Assembly: GCA_042408595.1 (NCBI GenBank)
Contig: JBHOQX010000130.1
Span: 1-64,000, forward strand
Reading direction: 5' to 3'
Length of the DNA: 64,000 nt
Source: JBHOQX01 sp042408595
GTDB lineage: Bacteria > Chloroflexota > Chloroflexia > Chloroflexales > Roseiflexaceae
The notes under the pieces were generated by a model that saw only the letters and a program-made list of their open reading frames with translations, did no database searches and was not told the DNA's origin. Of this stretch, positions 18,348 through 27,396 are shown piece after piece (position 1 is the first letter of the stretch; each line of letters begins with the position of its first letter). The position numbers and the translations under genes are program-made.

Positions 18348-18860
18348 ATGCGAACGATCGGCATCGACCCCGGCACGGCGCGGATGGGCTGGGGCATTGT
18401 GGATGAGCAGGGCGGCAGGTTGCGCCTGGTGGATGTCGGCGTGCTGACGACCCCGGCCAGCACACCGCAGTCCGAGCGGCTGTTGCAGCTCCACCGTGAG
18501 CTAAGCGACCTGATCGCGCGCTACCGGCCAGGCGAGGCCGCCATCGAAGAGCTATTCTTCGGCAAGAACGTCAACACCGCGATCACCGTCGGGCAGGCGC
18601 GCGGCGTGGCGCTGCTGGCGTTGGCGCAGGCCAGCCTGGCGGTGCAGGAGTACAAGCCCACCGCGGTGAAGCAGGCGGTCTGCGGCTACGGCGGCGCGGA
18701 CAAGAAGCAGATGCAGGAGATGGTGCGCATCACGCTCGGGCTGGAGCGCATACCCCGCCCGGACGACGCCGCCGACGCGCTGGCGATCGCGATCTGCCAT
18801 GCCTACACTGCCCCGATGCTCCGGCGCCTGGCGCAGGGGTCGTTCGCCCGGCGCCTATGA
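18348..18860 (+). CDS. ruvC: Holliday junction resolvase RuvC
   Basis: 170 residues. Cuts Holliday junctions symmetrically with RuvAB during recombination. The four acidic residues of the RNase H-like site are visible: D7 (GIDPG), E67 (AIEELFF), D140 and D143 (DDAADALA). GKNVNTAITVGQARG and EYKPTAVKQAVCGYG are the conserved family stretches. GGGAG lies just before ATG 18348. An upstream GTG at 18291 in frame is rejected because the added residues are not RuvC-like. ruvA and ruvB are not adjacent here. Confidence 0.95.
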   Translation: MRTIGIDPGTARMGWGIVDEQGGRLRLVDVGVLTTPASTPQSERLLQLHRELSDLIARYRPGEAAIEELFFGKNVNTAITVGQARGVALLALAQASLAVQEYKPTAVKQAVCGYGGADKKQMQEMVRITLGLERIPRPDDAADALAIAICHAYTAPMLRRLAQGSFARRL

Positions 18861-19116
18861 TGCTCACGTGCGTGCTCCACGCCCATGAGCCATGCGCTGC
18901 GATGGTCCATCGATCGGCGTGTCACCGCGTGCCGTACCCCCCTCCCGCACCCCTCCCCGCGTGCCATCTAGGTGCAGCCCGATGTTCATCACCCCAACCC
19001 CCGGTCCCCTCCCATCCGCACCGCTCCAGGTCCGAGTGTGGGGCCGGGGAGTGATGGCAAGCACGATAACGACGTTCGAGCCATTCGCTGCGCAAACAGA
19101 GCTGAGAGGCTAGAGT
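18861..19116. other. Intergenic region between ruvC and the dehydrogenase
   Basis: No gene or clear promoter is visible in these 256 bases. The sequence is C-rich and locally repetitive (for example CCCCCCTCCCGCACCCCTCCCC near 18938-18959 and GTGTCACCGCGTGCC). This resembles the low-complexity islands seen elsewhere in the window. Confidence 0.4.
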
Positions 19117-20190
19117 ATGAGCCATACGATCGTTGTTCTCGAAGGCGACCAGACCGGTCAGGAGCTGCTGGAAGAAGCGTTGCGCGTGTTGCGCGCCGCC
19201 GTCCCCAGCGACGAGCTTCAGTTCGAGCGCTTCGACCTGAGCCTGGAGAACCGCCGCGCCACCAACAACCAGGTCGTCTTCGACGCCGCCGACGCCATGC
19301 TGGAGACGGGCTACGGCCTGAAGGCGGCGACGATCACGCCGGAGGGGCAGGGCGATGTCGGCAGCCCAAACGCGCTGTTGCGCGAGCGGGTGGACGGCAC
19401 GGTGATCGTGCGGACCGGCCGGCGCATCCCCGGCGTGCGCCCGGTCGGCGGCGTCCATGCTCCGATCGCGGTCATCCGCATGGCGGTCGGCGACGCCTAC
19501 GGCGCGAAGGAGTGGCGCGAGGGCAGCGGCCTGGACGAAGTCGCCTACCGCACCGAGCATATCACACGGCGCCACTGCCGCGCCGTGGCCGAGTACGCCT
19601 TCCGCCATGCCGAGAAGATCAATGGGCGCGTCTTCGGCGGGCCGAAGTACACCGTCAGCCCGGTCTACGAGGGGATGCTCAAGGAGGAGATGGACGCTGC
19701 GGCGGCGCGCTACCCGCACGTCAAATACGAGCCGCAGTTGATCGACGCCACCTACGCGCTGCTGCTCACCAAGGACGGCGGCGCGCTCACCATCCCGGCG
19801 CTCAACCGCGACGGCGATTGCCTGAGCGACCTGGTGCTCCAGATGTTCGGCTCGATCGCCGGCTCGGAGTCGCTCCTGCTCAGCTTCGACGACGACTGGA
19901 ACCCCCGTGTGGTGATGGCCGAGGCACCCCACGGCACCGCGCCCAGCCTCTTCGGCAAGAACGTCGCTAACCCGATGGCGATGATCCTGGCCGGCGCGTC
20001 GCTCCTGTCATACATCGGCGGAGCGTTGCTGCCGGTCTCGCGCGCGATCTCCGAGTCGGTCTTCGAGGCGGTCTACGACGACATCCGCACCGCGGACCTC
20101 GGCGGCCACGCGACAACTACCGAGTTCACGGACGAGGTTATCCGCCGCGTTGTGGTCAAGATGGAGGCATGGAGCGCATTAGGTGCCTGA
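19117..20190 (+). CDS. Isocitrate/isopropylmalate dehydrogenase-family protein
   Basis: 357 residues of the beta-decarboxylating dehydrogenase family. LEGDQTGQE replaces the usual start GDGIGPE. KAATITPEG is the NAD(P)/substrate loop, RTGRRIPGVRP the Arg-rich substrate segment, and KYTVSPVYEGMLKEEMD the Lys region. DGDCLSDLVLQMFGSIAGSE holds the Mg-binding Asp pair, and EAPHGTAPSLFGKNVANP is the conserved C-terminal motif. It would oxidise and decarboxylate a 2-hydroxy-3-carboxylate. Isocitrate is most likely because no leu genes are near, but homoisocitrate or isopropylmalate cannot be excluded. The atypical first motif and the S-L-L-L-S-F-D-D-D stretch in the core mark a divergent subfamily. 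Monocistronic, convergent with the histidine kinase gene. Confidence 0.85.
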   Translation: MSHTIVVLEGDQTGQELLEEALRVLRAAVPSDELQFERFDLSLENRRATNNQVVFDAADAMLETGYGLKAATITPEGQGDVGSPNALLRERVDGTVIVRTGRRIPGVRPVGGVHAPIAVIRMAVGDAYGAKEWREGSGLDEVAYRTEHITRRHCRAVAEYAFRHAEKINGRVFGGPKYTVSPVYEGMLKEEMDAAAARYPHVKYEPQLIDATYALLLTKDGGALTIPALNRDGDCLSDLVLQMFGSIAGSESLLLSFDDDWNPRVVMAEAPHGTAPSLFGKNVANPMAMILAGASLLSYIGGALLPVSRAISESVFEAVYDDIRTADLGGHATTTEFTDEVIRRVVVKMEAWSALGA

Positions 20191-20251
20191 GGCGCGGGTG
20201 CGTGCGCGGGAGGGGGCAGGGTGACGCGGCCGGCCGCTCCCCAAGCACATG

Positions 20252-21571
20252 CTATGCCTTTCCGGCATGCGGCACGACAAACCAGAAGGTCGATCCCGCA
20301 CCCTCCTCGCTCGTCGCCCAGATGCGCCCGCCGTGCCCCTCGATCAGGTGCTTGGCGATCGCCAGGCCCAGCCCTGTCCCGCCCGCGTTACGCGTTCGCG
20401 CCCGGTCCACCTTGTAGAAGCGCTCGAAAATCCGCGGAATGTCCGCACTCGGGATGCCGATCCCGGTATCGTTGACGCTGACGAGCAGCCAGTCGCCCGG
20501 GGGGAGCGGTTGCGGCAGCGCGATCGCCGGGCGGCCGGCGCGCGCCGGTGGCACCTGCTCCCGGCGGCGCTCACGCGATGGGTCCTCCAGGGGGCGCGCA
20601 ACCAGCCGCCGCTCGACATAGCCGGTGTGCCCATCTTCTTCCGTCACCGTGATCGCACAGGCCCGCACCAGGATCGTCCCGCCGGCCGGCGTGAACTTAG
20701 CGGCGTTGTGCAACAGGTTCAGCAGCACCTGGCCGATGCGCTGCGCATCGATCAGCGCTGGCGGCAGCCCATCTGGCACATCGGCGCGGGTGATCAGCGC
20801 CTTGCGCTCCGCCTGCGGCACGATCCGCTCCAGCGCCCGGGTGACGACCGGCGCCAGCGGCGTCGGGCGGAGCTGGAGCGCGACGCGCCCGGATTCGATC
20901 TGCGACAGCTCGTGGAGCTCGTCCACCAATTGCGCGATCGCATCCACCTCCTGCGCCATCTGCCCGAGCATCCGCTCGCGCACATCCGCCGGCGGACCGG
21001 ATTGGAGCGTCTCGACCAGCAGCTTGACCGAGGCGAGCGGGTTGCGCAGTTCGTGCGAGACGTTCGCCACCATATCGCGCCGTGCCCGCTCCAGCATGCT
21101 GAGCTGCGTCACATCGCGCAACTGCACCAGCGTCCCGTGCGTACCATCGGCCTGGAGCGTCGACGCGCGCAGCCGCAACGTGCGCCCGCCGGTCGGCAGG
21201 CGCAGCACGATCTCGCGCGGCTCGCCATCGCGCGCGACATCGCTCACCAGCGCATCGGCCTGGTAGTCGCGCAGGATGCTGATCAGGCCCTGGCCGCGCG
21301 CAGCCTCGGCGCGCACGCCCAGCAACGCCTCGGCCTGCGGGTTGAGATAGACGACCTGGCGCTCATCATCCAGCACAATGATCCCGGCATCGAGCTGCGA
21401 CGCGACCGCGTACACCAACGGCGGCAGCGGCTCGAGGTCATGCGCGGCCGGGGGCGGGGGCAGAGCGGGGGGAGCGGGCGGGGCCGCTGTGCGGCGGGCG
21501 CGCCGCTCCCACAGCCCCCAGGCGAAGAACACGGCAGCAGCGAACCCGAGAACGGCGGCGAGCAGCTCCAT
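20252..21571 (-). CDS. PhoR-type sensor histidine kinase
   Basis: 439 residues. One N-terminal membrane helix (about 2-20), a Pro/Ala-rich linker, and a PAS domain (about 52-155, DAGIIVLDDERQVVYLNPQAE). The HisKA dimerisation helix has the phospho-acceptor H173 in VSHELRNPLAS. The ATPase carries N-box N285/N289 and G-boxes DTGIGIP (368-374) and GGTGLGLAI (397-405). Between the N box and first G box there is an extra stretch of about 50 mostly polar residues (about 306-360, Arg- and Pro-rich). It is absent from typical kinases. It likely phosphorylates the response regulator encoded 8 bases upstream. The PhoR/PhoB pairing suggests phosphate or envelope signalling, but no pst genes are near. 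Confidence 0.9.
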   Translation of the reverse strand: MELLAAVLGFAAAVFFAWGLWERRARRTAAPPAPPALPPPPAAHDLEPLPPLVYAVASQLDAGIIVLDDERQVVYLNPQAEALLGVRAEAARGQGLISILRDYQADALVSDVARDGEPREIVLRLPTGGRTLRLRASTLQADGTHGTLVQLRDVTQLSMLERARRDMVANVSHELRNPLASVKLLVETLQSGPPADVRERMLGQMAQEVDAIAQLVDELHELSQIESGRVALQLRPTPLAPVVTRALERIVPQAERKALITRADVPDGLPPALIDAQRIGQVLLNLLHNAAKFTPAGGTILVRACAITVTEEDGHTGYVERRLVARPLEDPSRERRREQVPPARAGRPAIALPQPLPPGDWLLVSVNDTGIGIPSADIPRIFERFYKVDRARTRNAGGTGLGLAIAKHLIEGHGGRIWATSEEGAGSTFWFVVPHAGKA

Positions 21572-21579
21572 AGCCTCGG

Positions 21580-22269
21580 TCAGACGGCTGGCGCCTCGAA
21601 GCGATAGCCGACACCACGCACCGTCTGGATGTAGATCGGGCGGCCGGGGTCGGGTTCGACCTTCTCACGCAGCCAGCGAATGTGGACATCCACCGTGCGG
21701 CTGTCGCCGAAGAAATCGAACCCCCAAACGCGCTCCAGCAGCACATCGCGCGAGAGGGCGATGCCGCGGTTGCGCATCAGGCAGGTCAGCAGGTCGAATT
21801 CCTTCTGCGACAGATTCAATTCCTGCCCATCGCGCCAGGCGCGGCGCGAGCCGGTGTCGATGCGCACGCCGCCGGCCTCCAGTACTTCGCGGCTGCCCGC
21901 CGCCCGCCGCTCGCTGCGGCGTAGCACGGCGCGCACCCGCGCCAGCAGCTCGCCGAGACTGAACGGCTTGGAGACATAATCGTCAGCCCCCAGCTCCAAC
22001 CCAGCGATGCGGTCAACCTCGTCCTGGCGCGCGGTGAGCAACACGATCGGCACATCGCTCTCCTGGCGCAGAATGCGGCAGATCGAGAAGCCGTCCAGTC
22101 GCGGCAGCATTACATCAAGCAGAACGAGATCCGGCTGCTCGCGGCGCGCCATCTCAAGCCCGGCCACGCCGTCCGTCGCGAGCTGCACGGCGTACCCTTC
22201 GCGCTCCAGGTTGTAGCGCAGCGTCTCGGAGAGCGTCGGATCATCTTCTACCAGAAGAATGCTTGTCAT
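21580..22269 (-). CDS. OmpR/PhoB-family response regulator
   Basis: 229 residues. Receiver domain 1-118 with acidic pocket E8/D9/D10, phospho-acceptor D52 (LLDVMLPRLDG), T79 and K101 (SKPF). The C-terminal winged helix (about 130-225) has the OmpR-type core LSQKEFDLLTCLM, RDVLLERVWG, RTVDVHIRWLREKVE and YIQTVRGVGYRF. The histidine kinase gene starts 8 bases downstream, so the two form one transcription unit. galK ends 88 bases upstream on the same strand, and no clear promoter lies in that gap. Confidence 0.95.
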   Translation of the reverse strand: MTSILLVEDDPTLSETLRYNLEREGYAVQLATDGVAGLEMARREQPDLVLLDVMLPRLDGFSICRILRQESDVPIVLLTARQDEVDRIAGLELGADDYVSKPFSLGELLARVRAVLRRSERRAAGSREVLEAGGVRIDTGSRRAWRDGQELNLSQKEFDLLTCLMRNRGIALSRDVLLERVWGFDFFGDSRTVDVHIRWLREKVEPDPGRPIYIQTVRGVGYRFEAPAV

Positions 22270-22357
22270 GCCTCTGCTGAAACATCAATGCCGCGGGATC
22301 ATGCCGAACCGCTGGCCGAACGCAGCGTGTTTATCCGGGCTGCGCCGCAGGACCGCT

Positions 22358-23521
22358 TCACTCCGGGAGCGCCCGCCGCACGCCGTCGCTGGCGCGGCAG
22401 ACGTAGATCGTCGCCTCACGGCCCGTGACATCGCGGTAGCCCAGCCCGACCTCGCGCCGGAAGCGCTCAACGGCGTCGTGCCGCACCAGGCTGACCGTCG
22501 AGCCACCGAAGCCGCCGCCGGTCAGGCGTGAGCCGTAGACGCCCGGCACGCCGCGGGCCAATTCCACCAGCGTGTCGATCTCCGGCACACTCACTTCGTA
22601 ATCGTCGCGCATGCTGCGGTGCGAGTCGTACATCAGCACGCCAAACCGGGCATAGTCGCCGGCTTCGAGCGCAGCGGCGCCGTCCAACACGCGCTGGTTC
22701 TCGCTGATGACATGCCGGGCGCGCCGGCGCACCGGCTCGGGCAGCTCGGCCTCGTGCGCCTGGAACTGCGCCAGCGACACATCGCGCAGCGCGGTGATCT
22801 TGGGGTACCACTGCTTGAACAAGCGCACCGCCTCGGCGCACTCCCGCCGACGCTGGTTGTAGCCTGAGTCGCCGAGTTCGTGATGGACGTTGCTGTTGGC
22901 GATCACGATCTCGACATCCGACGGCAACGGCACCGGGCGGTAGCTCAGGTCGCGGCAGTCGATCAGCAGCGCGTGGCCGGCCTGGCCGAGCGCAGCGATC
23001 AACTGGTCCATGATGCCGCACTGCACGCCGACAAAATTGTTTTCCGCCCCCTGCGCCAGCAACGCCAGCTCCTCGCCCAGCAGGTTCAGCCGGTTCATCA
23101 GCTGGAAGGCGTAGCCAACGGCTACCTCCAACGCCGCGGACGACGACAGGCCTGCGCCGCGCGGCACGTCGCTGGCGATCAGCAGGTCGGCTCCGGCCAG
23201 TGGGTGCCCGGCGACGAGCAGCGCCTTGACGACGCCGCGCACGTAGTTGCTCCACGGCCGCTCGGCGCTCCGCTCGATCGTGCCGAGCACGAAAGCATCG
23301 GTCTCCCCAAGGTCGCTAGCGAGGACGCGCACCGTGTCGTCCGTGCGCGGGCGGGCGGCGACATACGTCGCCCGGTCGATCGCGGCGGGGAAGACGAAGC
23401 CATCGTTGTAGTCGGTGTGCTCGCCGATCAGGTTCACCCGCCCCGGCGCGCGGACGATCAGGCGCGGGTGGATGCCGTAATGCTGTTCGTAGGCGGCGCG
23501 AATGGCGGTGACATCGAGCAT
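22358..23521 (-). CDS. galK: Galactokinase
   Basis: 387 residues of the GHMP kinase superfamily, phosphorylating galactose at C1 with ATP (Leloir pathway). Galactokinase signature GRVNLIGEHTDYNDGFVFP lies at about 28-46, GHMP motif 2 RGAGLSSSAALEVA near 125-138, and catalytic-Asp region VQCGIMDQ near 170. Motif 3 SRLTGGGFGGSTVSL lies near 345-359. ATG 23521 is chosen because the family N-terminus starts just after it, and a TATAAT lies 100 bases upstream. No other gal gene is adjacent. Confidence 0.95.
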   Translation of the reverse strand: MLDVTAIRAAYEQHYGIHPRLIVRAPGRVNLIGEHTDYNDGFVFPAAIDRATYVAARPRTDDTVRVLASDLGETDAFVLGTIERSAERPWSNYVRGVVKALLVAGHPLAGADLLIASDVPRGAGLSSSAALEVAVGYAFQLMNRLNLLGEELALLAQGAENNFVGVQCGIMDQLIAALGQAGHALLIDCRDLSYRPVPLPSDVEIVIANSNVHHELGDSGYNQRRRECAEAVRLFKQWYPKITALRDVSLAQFQAHEAELPEPVRRRARHVISENQRVLDGAAALEAGDYARFGVLMYDSHRSMRDDYEVSVPEIDTLVELARGVPGVYGSRLTGGGFGGSTVSLVRHDAVERFRREVGLGYRDVTGREATIYVCRASDGVRRALPE

Positions 23522-23972
23522 GGCGAGTATGGTCCCTTGGCCGATCTCCAGCTCGTGGCTGACCGAACGAGCGGCAGATCGCAACCAGCCAGGCGCCCGT
23601 CTCCGGTCCTCCAGGCAGGCATTATAGCATCGAATCTGCTGTGCGTTAGGATGGCCGGTAGGGGCGTGGTCGCCGCGTCCCAGCCGTGCTGCCGCACGCC
23701 GGGCGACCAGGGCCACCCGGTCCGGGGAGGCGCCCTCATTCCTGTGGAGCAAGATCAGGCGGCACCGTCTGCACAGCCGTACCATCACGCCCGGCGGATG
23801 AGGCGACGGCTTGGCGCGCCGCCGCGTCCCGGCGGGTAGGCGGGGGTGTGGCCGCCGGGGCTGCCGGCGACAGCTATCGTGTAGCCCTGGCAGGTCGTGC
23901 AGCCCGCTGCCAGCTGGCGGCGGCGACCCGCGCGAAATGGCCCGGCTGCCGCGCCGCATAGCCGGTCGGCCG
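23522..23972. other. Intergenic region between the beta-helix gene and galK
   Basis: Apart from the galK promoter nothing firm is seen in these 451 bases. No T-tract terminator follows the beta-helix gene. Frames remain open on both strands only because of the high GC content. Confidence 0.5.
23621..23629 (-). promoter_or_regulatory. Extended -10 element of galK
   Basis: TGCTATAAT on the minus strand (23629-23621). CTAACG (23649-23644) stands 17 bases upstream of TATAAT and matches the -35 at three positions. Transcription would start about 90 bases before the galK ATG. Confidence 0.6.
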
Positions 23973-25973
23973 CTACCGCGCCACCGGCACGTACGCCCGA
24001 TCGCGCAACACCAGCACCCGCAGCGTCGCCGCCGGAAGCGCCGAGCCCTGCACCGCAATCGTCGCCTCGCGCGGCGTGGCGATGTCGCCGGCCGGCACAG
24101 CCACCCGCAGCGTCCCAGGGTCGACGTAGGTCGTGGGCCGCGGGGCGCCGTTCCACAGCACGACGCTTTCTGGCACGAACCCGCCGCCAAGCACCGTCAG
24201 CGTGAACCCGGGCTCCCCGGCGAAGGCGATACCGGGCTGGAGCGCCAACCGCGTCGCGACCTCGTATGCTCCAGAATCGCAGGCCGCCCCCTGGGGCCGC
24301 GGAACGCCGCGCTGATCCCCGATCATGCAGCCGGCCCCATGGTCGATCGCCGGGCTGCCGGGGAGGAGAGCGTGCGTCGCCGTCGGGCCGCCGTTCATCG
24401 CCAGCGGGCCGAGCAGCGCCGCCGCCGCCGGCCGGCCTGGCAGGCAGGTCGTGTCGCCGCTCTGCACGTTGCCGCCGCCGTCCGCCACTGCGTTCATACA
24501 GTTCGTCGCCCCGGGCGCGCCGGCAGCGATGCTGTTCAGCAGCATGATGCTGGCCTGCATCTCGCGCGCCAGCGACGCCCCGGCGCTGGCGCTGTTGCCC
24601 GCCAGCGTGCTGCTCCCGACCGTCGCCGTGCCCCGGTTGTAGTAGATGCCGCCGCCGCGCTCGGCGCTGTTGCCGCTGAAAGTGCTGTTCACCACCGTCA
24701 GCGTCCCGTTACCACCGATTCCGCCGCCGAACCCCTTCGACCCCACGACCCGGTTGTTCGCAAACGTGCTCGCGCCGACCATCACTGTCGAGCGGTAGGT
24801 GACGATTGCGCCGCCGCGGGTGTCGCCCTGGCCGTCCAACCCGGCCGCATTGCCGCTGAAGGTCGCGCCATGGACGGTCAGTTGGGCGGCGACGCTGTAA
24901 AGCGCCCCACCATCGCGCCACGCCCGGTTGTCCGCGAACGCGCCGCCCTGGATGATGGTTGTGCTGCCAGTGCCGTTGTGGAGCACCGCGCCAGTGTTGG
25001 CCTGGTTGTCGCGGAACTCCGCGCCAAGCAGCTCAACGCGGCCGTACCACGTGCCAACCGCACCGCCCATCTTGTCGGTTGTATTGCCGAGGAACGCGCC
25101 GCCCTCGATCCGCAGCGTCGCGTCTTCGTCGGCGAAGATCGCCCCGCCGCCCTCGTGCGCGAAGTTGCCCTCGAAGCGCGCGCCCGCCGCCGTGGCGACC
25201 GAGGCCGGGTTGAGGGCGTAGATCGCCCCACCGAGGCCGGCGTTCGGCTGCCCGTTCGTTCCCTCGGCGCGGTTGCCGCGAAACACGCCGCCGCGGATCG
25301 TCATCGGGCTGTCGAGCGTGTAGATGCCGCCGCCGTCGCCACTGACGCGGTTCTCGGCTACGGTCACACCGTCGAGCGTGATGATCGCCCCGGGCGCGGC
25401 GTACAGCCCGCCGCCGTACGCCGCATGGTTCCCGCTGAACGCGCCGCCGCTCATGCTCACGCCGCCGCCGTAGGCGAACAGCCCGCCACCGGCGACCTGC
25501 GCCTGGCAGCCGGCAAAGATCACATGCTCAAGCTCGATCACGCTGCGCCGGCTGTAGATGCAGCCGCCGTGCTGCGGATCGGTTCCGCCAGAACGCCCAT
25601 TCGCCAGCGTGATGTCGCACAGTGCGAAGCGCAGGCCGTTGTGCTTCTCCCACTTGTTCAAGTAAAAAATGCGCGTCCGCCCGCCTGCATCCAGCGTCAC
25701 CCGGCCGCCGCCGTCGATCTCGGTCGGCGCGGCGATCTCGGCCGTGCGGGTGATCGGGATCGTGATCGGGGCCGGCCCGCAGTTGAAGCGGATTGCCCCG
25801 CCGCCGGCGAGCGCCGCTGCCAGCGCCGATTCGGTGCAACTCGCCGCCGTCCCGTTGCCCACCACGCCGGCGACTTGTACGGGGCGTGGCGCTGAGTGCG
25901 CGGCAAGCTGGATCACTATCAGCGTAACCGACAGAACACGCCGCATCCGCGCCATACGGACCTCATCGCGCAA
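23973..25973 (-). CDS. Exported parallel beta-helix (choice-of-anchor Q-like) protein
   Basis: 666 residues. Basic N-terminus and hydrophobic stretch (about 10-26, ending HSA) look like a signal peptide; MRRVL at residue 10 is an alternative start. Then comes a right-handed parallel beta-helix of about 20 coils with repeated G-G-(G/A)-(I/L)-(Y/F) and F-x-G-N-x-A units. Examples are GGGIYT, GGAIYA, FEGNFAHEGGGAIF and FSGNSAERGGGIYY. Residues about 500-560 (LLGPLAMNGGPTATHALLPGSPAID, with DQRGVPRPQG) match the choice-of-anchor Q tail. The last 90 residues form an IPT/TIG-like beta sandwich. No LPXTG or other sorting signal is visible. Probably cell-surface or secreted; ligand unknown. Similar to polymorphic outer-membrane repeat proteins in general architecture. 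Confidence 0.8.
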   Translation of the reverse strand: MRDEVRMARMRRVLSVTLIVIQLAAHSAPRPVQVAGVVGNGTAASCTESALAAALAGGGAIRFNCGPAPITIPITRTAEIAAPTEIDGGGRVTLDAGGRTRIFYLNKWEKHNGLRFALCDITLANGRSGGTDPQHGGCIYSRRSVIELEHVIFAGCQAQVAGGGLFAYGGGVSMSGGAFSGNHAAYGGGLYAAPGAIITLDGVTVAENRVSGDGGGIYTLDSPMTIRGGVFRGNRAEGTNGQPNAGLGGAIYALNPASVATAAGARFEGNFAHEGGGAIFADEDATLRIEGGAFLGNTTDKMGGAVGTWYGRVELLGAEFRDNQANTGAVLHNGTGSTTIIQGGAFADNRAWRDGGALYSVAAQLTVHGATFSGNAAGLDGQGDTRGGAIVTYRSTVMVGASTFANNRVVGSKGFGGGIGGNGTLTVVNSTFSGNSAERGGGIYYNRGTATVGSSTLAGNSASAGASLAREMQASIMLLNSIAAGAPGATNCMNAVADGGGNVQSGDTTCLPGRPAAAALLGPLAMNGGPTATHALLPGSPAIDHGAGCMIGDQRGVPRPQGAACDSGAYEVATRLALQPGIAFAGEPGFTLTVLGGGFVPESVVLWNGAPRPTTYVDPGTLRVAVPAGDIATPREATIAVQGSALPAATLRVLVLRDRAYVPVAR

Positions 25974-26227
25974 TACGGTGAGAGCTCGTACATCTTACCT
26001 GCCGAGTCGCGGCGGTGCATCGCCGCGGGATGACAGTTCGATCTCAGTGGCGATCATCAGTGCCGCCCGCGCAGGGGAGTTCATTCGTGCGCCCCCTCTC
26101 CACATGCTAGGAGGGGAGGATCGAGGAGACTAGGGCCTCACAGCAAGGATGTTCCGCTCCGCCGCCGACGGAGCGGCGCTTGGGCGGATACGCCTTCGTT
26201 TCAGACAGCCGCTCGGGGCACCGGTGG

Positions 26228-26233
26228 TACAAT
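26228..26233 (+). promoter_or_regulatory. Extended -10 of the EamA gene (decides the start)
   Basis: TGGTACAAT at 26225-26233 is an extended -10. It overlaps the first in-frame ATG (26232), so that ATG cannot be translated from this promoter. The next ATG, 26268, is therefore taken as the start. Confidence 0.55.
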
Positions 26234-26267
26234 GGCCGCAGGACAGGCCTTGAGAGAGCAGTCTGCG

Positions 26268-27203
26268 ATGGAAACCACGCACATCCCGCGCGACGACATC
26301 GCCGCCCGCGGCCAACTGGCCATACTGGCCATGGCCGGCATCAACATCATCTGGGGCGCGGCCTTCCCGCTCACCAAGCCGGCACTTGAGACGATCCCGC
26401 CGTTCACCTTCGCCCTGCTGCGCTTCGCGATCGCCCTGGCCGTGCTGCTTCCGCTGGCGGGTAGGCCGGCGCTACGGCTGCTGCGCGGGCCGGACGGCCG
26501 GCGCCTGGCCCTGATGGGTGTGCTCGGTTTCGGCATCACCCAACTTACCCAAACCGCCGCGCTGGCGCTCAGCCCGGCCTCAGACATCGCGCTGATTGCC
26601 CCGACCACACCGCTGTGGGTCGCGCTGCTGGCCTGGCCCTTGCTCGGCGAGCGGCTCACGCGGCGCGGCGCGCTCGGGTTTGCCCTGGCGATCGCCGGGC
26701 TGCTGATCATCCTCTGGCCACAGGGCGGCCTCGGCACGGCGAGCTGGCAGCGGCTGCTCGGCGACGGCCTGTTCCTGGTGAGCTCGCTCGGCTGGGCGGC
26801 CTACAACCTGATGGGGCGCGACCTGATGGCCCGCCGCGCCCCGCTCCCAGCGACCACCGCCGCCGGCCTGGTGGGTACGCTGGCCATCCTGCCATGTGCA
26901 GTGGGCGAATGGGCAACCGGGCACACGCCGGTCTTCACGCCGATCGGCGTGGCGGCCATCCTCTACACTGGCCTGCTGGTAACGGTGCTCGGCTTTCTAG
27001 TGCTGTTCTGGGCGCTGGGGCGGGCCAGCGCCGCCCGCGTCGCGGCGATGATGTACTTCCAACCGCTGGCTGGCGTCCTGATCGCCTGGCTGTGGCTTGA
27101 CGAGCGGCTTGGCGAGGGGTTCGTGTTCGGCGCGGCGCTAGTGCTGGCGGGGGTTAGCCTGGTGGCGCTTCCGCCGCGCAAGGGGCGAGCGTCATCGCTC
27201 TGA
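26268..27203 (+). CDS. EamA/DMT-family transporter
   Basis: 311 residues with ten hydrophobic helices in two EamA repeats (about 16-145 and 160-300). The first opens with AILAMAGINIIWGAAFPLTKPAL, as in RhaT/YdcZ-type permeases; the second contains WAAYNLMGRDLM, and LVLFWALGRASAARVAAMMYFQPL near its end. Such drug/metabolite transporters export amino acids, nucleosides or small metabolites, and the substrate cannot be predicted. Start ATG 26268 follows from the promoter position and leaves a short hydrophilic N-terminus. Stands alone between divergent and convergent neighbours. Confidence 0.88.
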   Translation: METTHIPRDDIAARGQLAILAMAGINIIWGAAFPLTKPALETIPPFTFALLRFAIALAVLLPLAGRPALRLLRGPDGRRLALMGVLGFGITQLTQTAALALSPASDIALIAPTTPLWVALLAWPLLGERLTRRGALGFALAIAGLLIILWPQGGLGTASWQRLLGDGLFLVSSLGWAAYNLMGRDLMARRAPLPATTAAGLVGTLAILPCAVGEWATGHTPVFTPIGVAAILYTGLLVTVLGFLVLFWALGRASAARVAAMMYFQPLAGVLIAWLWLDERLGEGFVFGAALVLAGVSLVALPPRKGRASSL

Positions 27204-27396
27204 TCCGGGGCGCCACACATACATGGCAGGGCCGACGCAGCCTTCTGAGAGGCGCAGGTATGGGGCGGCCGCCGACCGGCTACGGATGGACTGCTCGTGT
27301 GCATCAGCACAAACTTTGGAGGCACGCTGGGCACGGGCGATGGCTGAGCGAATGCTCACATCCATACGGCCAGGATCGATGCGATCTGCCATCCCA

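Noticed and set aside
22270..22357. Promoter for the two-component genes in the galK gap
   Set aside because: No -10/-35 pair could be seen; they may be co-transcribed with galK, or the promoter is too weak to recognise.
23785..24156. Possible remnant of a gene after the beta-helix protein (a frame with a CTTCQGYTI-like stretch)
   Set aside because: Only a short frame with no start signal, no motif; the beta-helix gene has its own natural stop.
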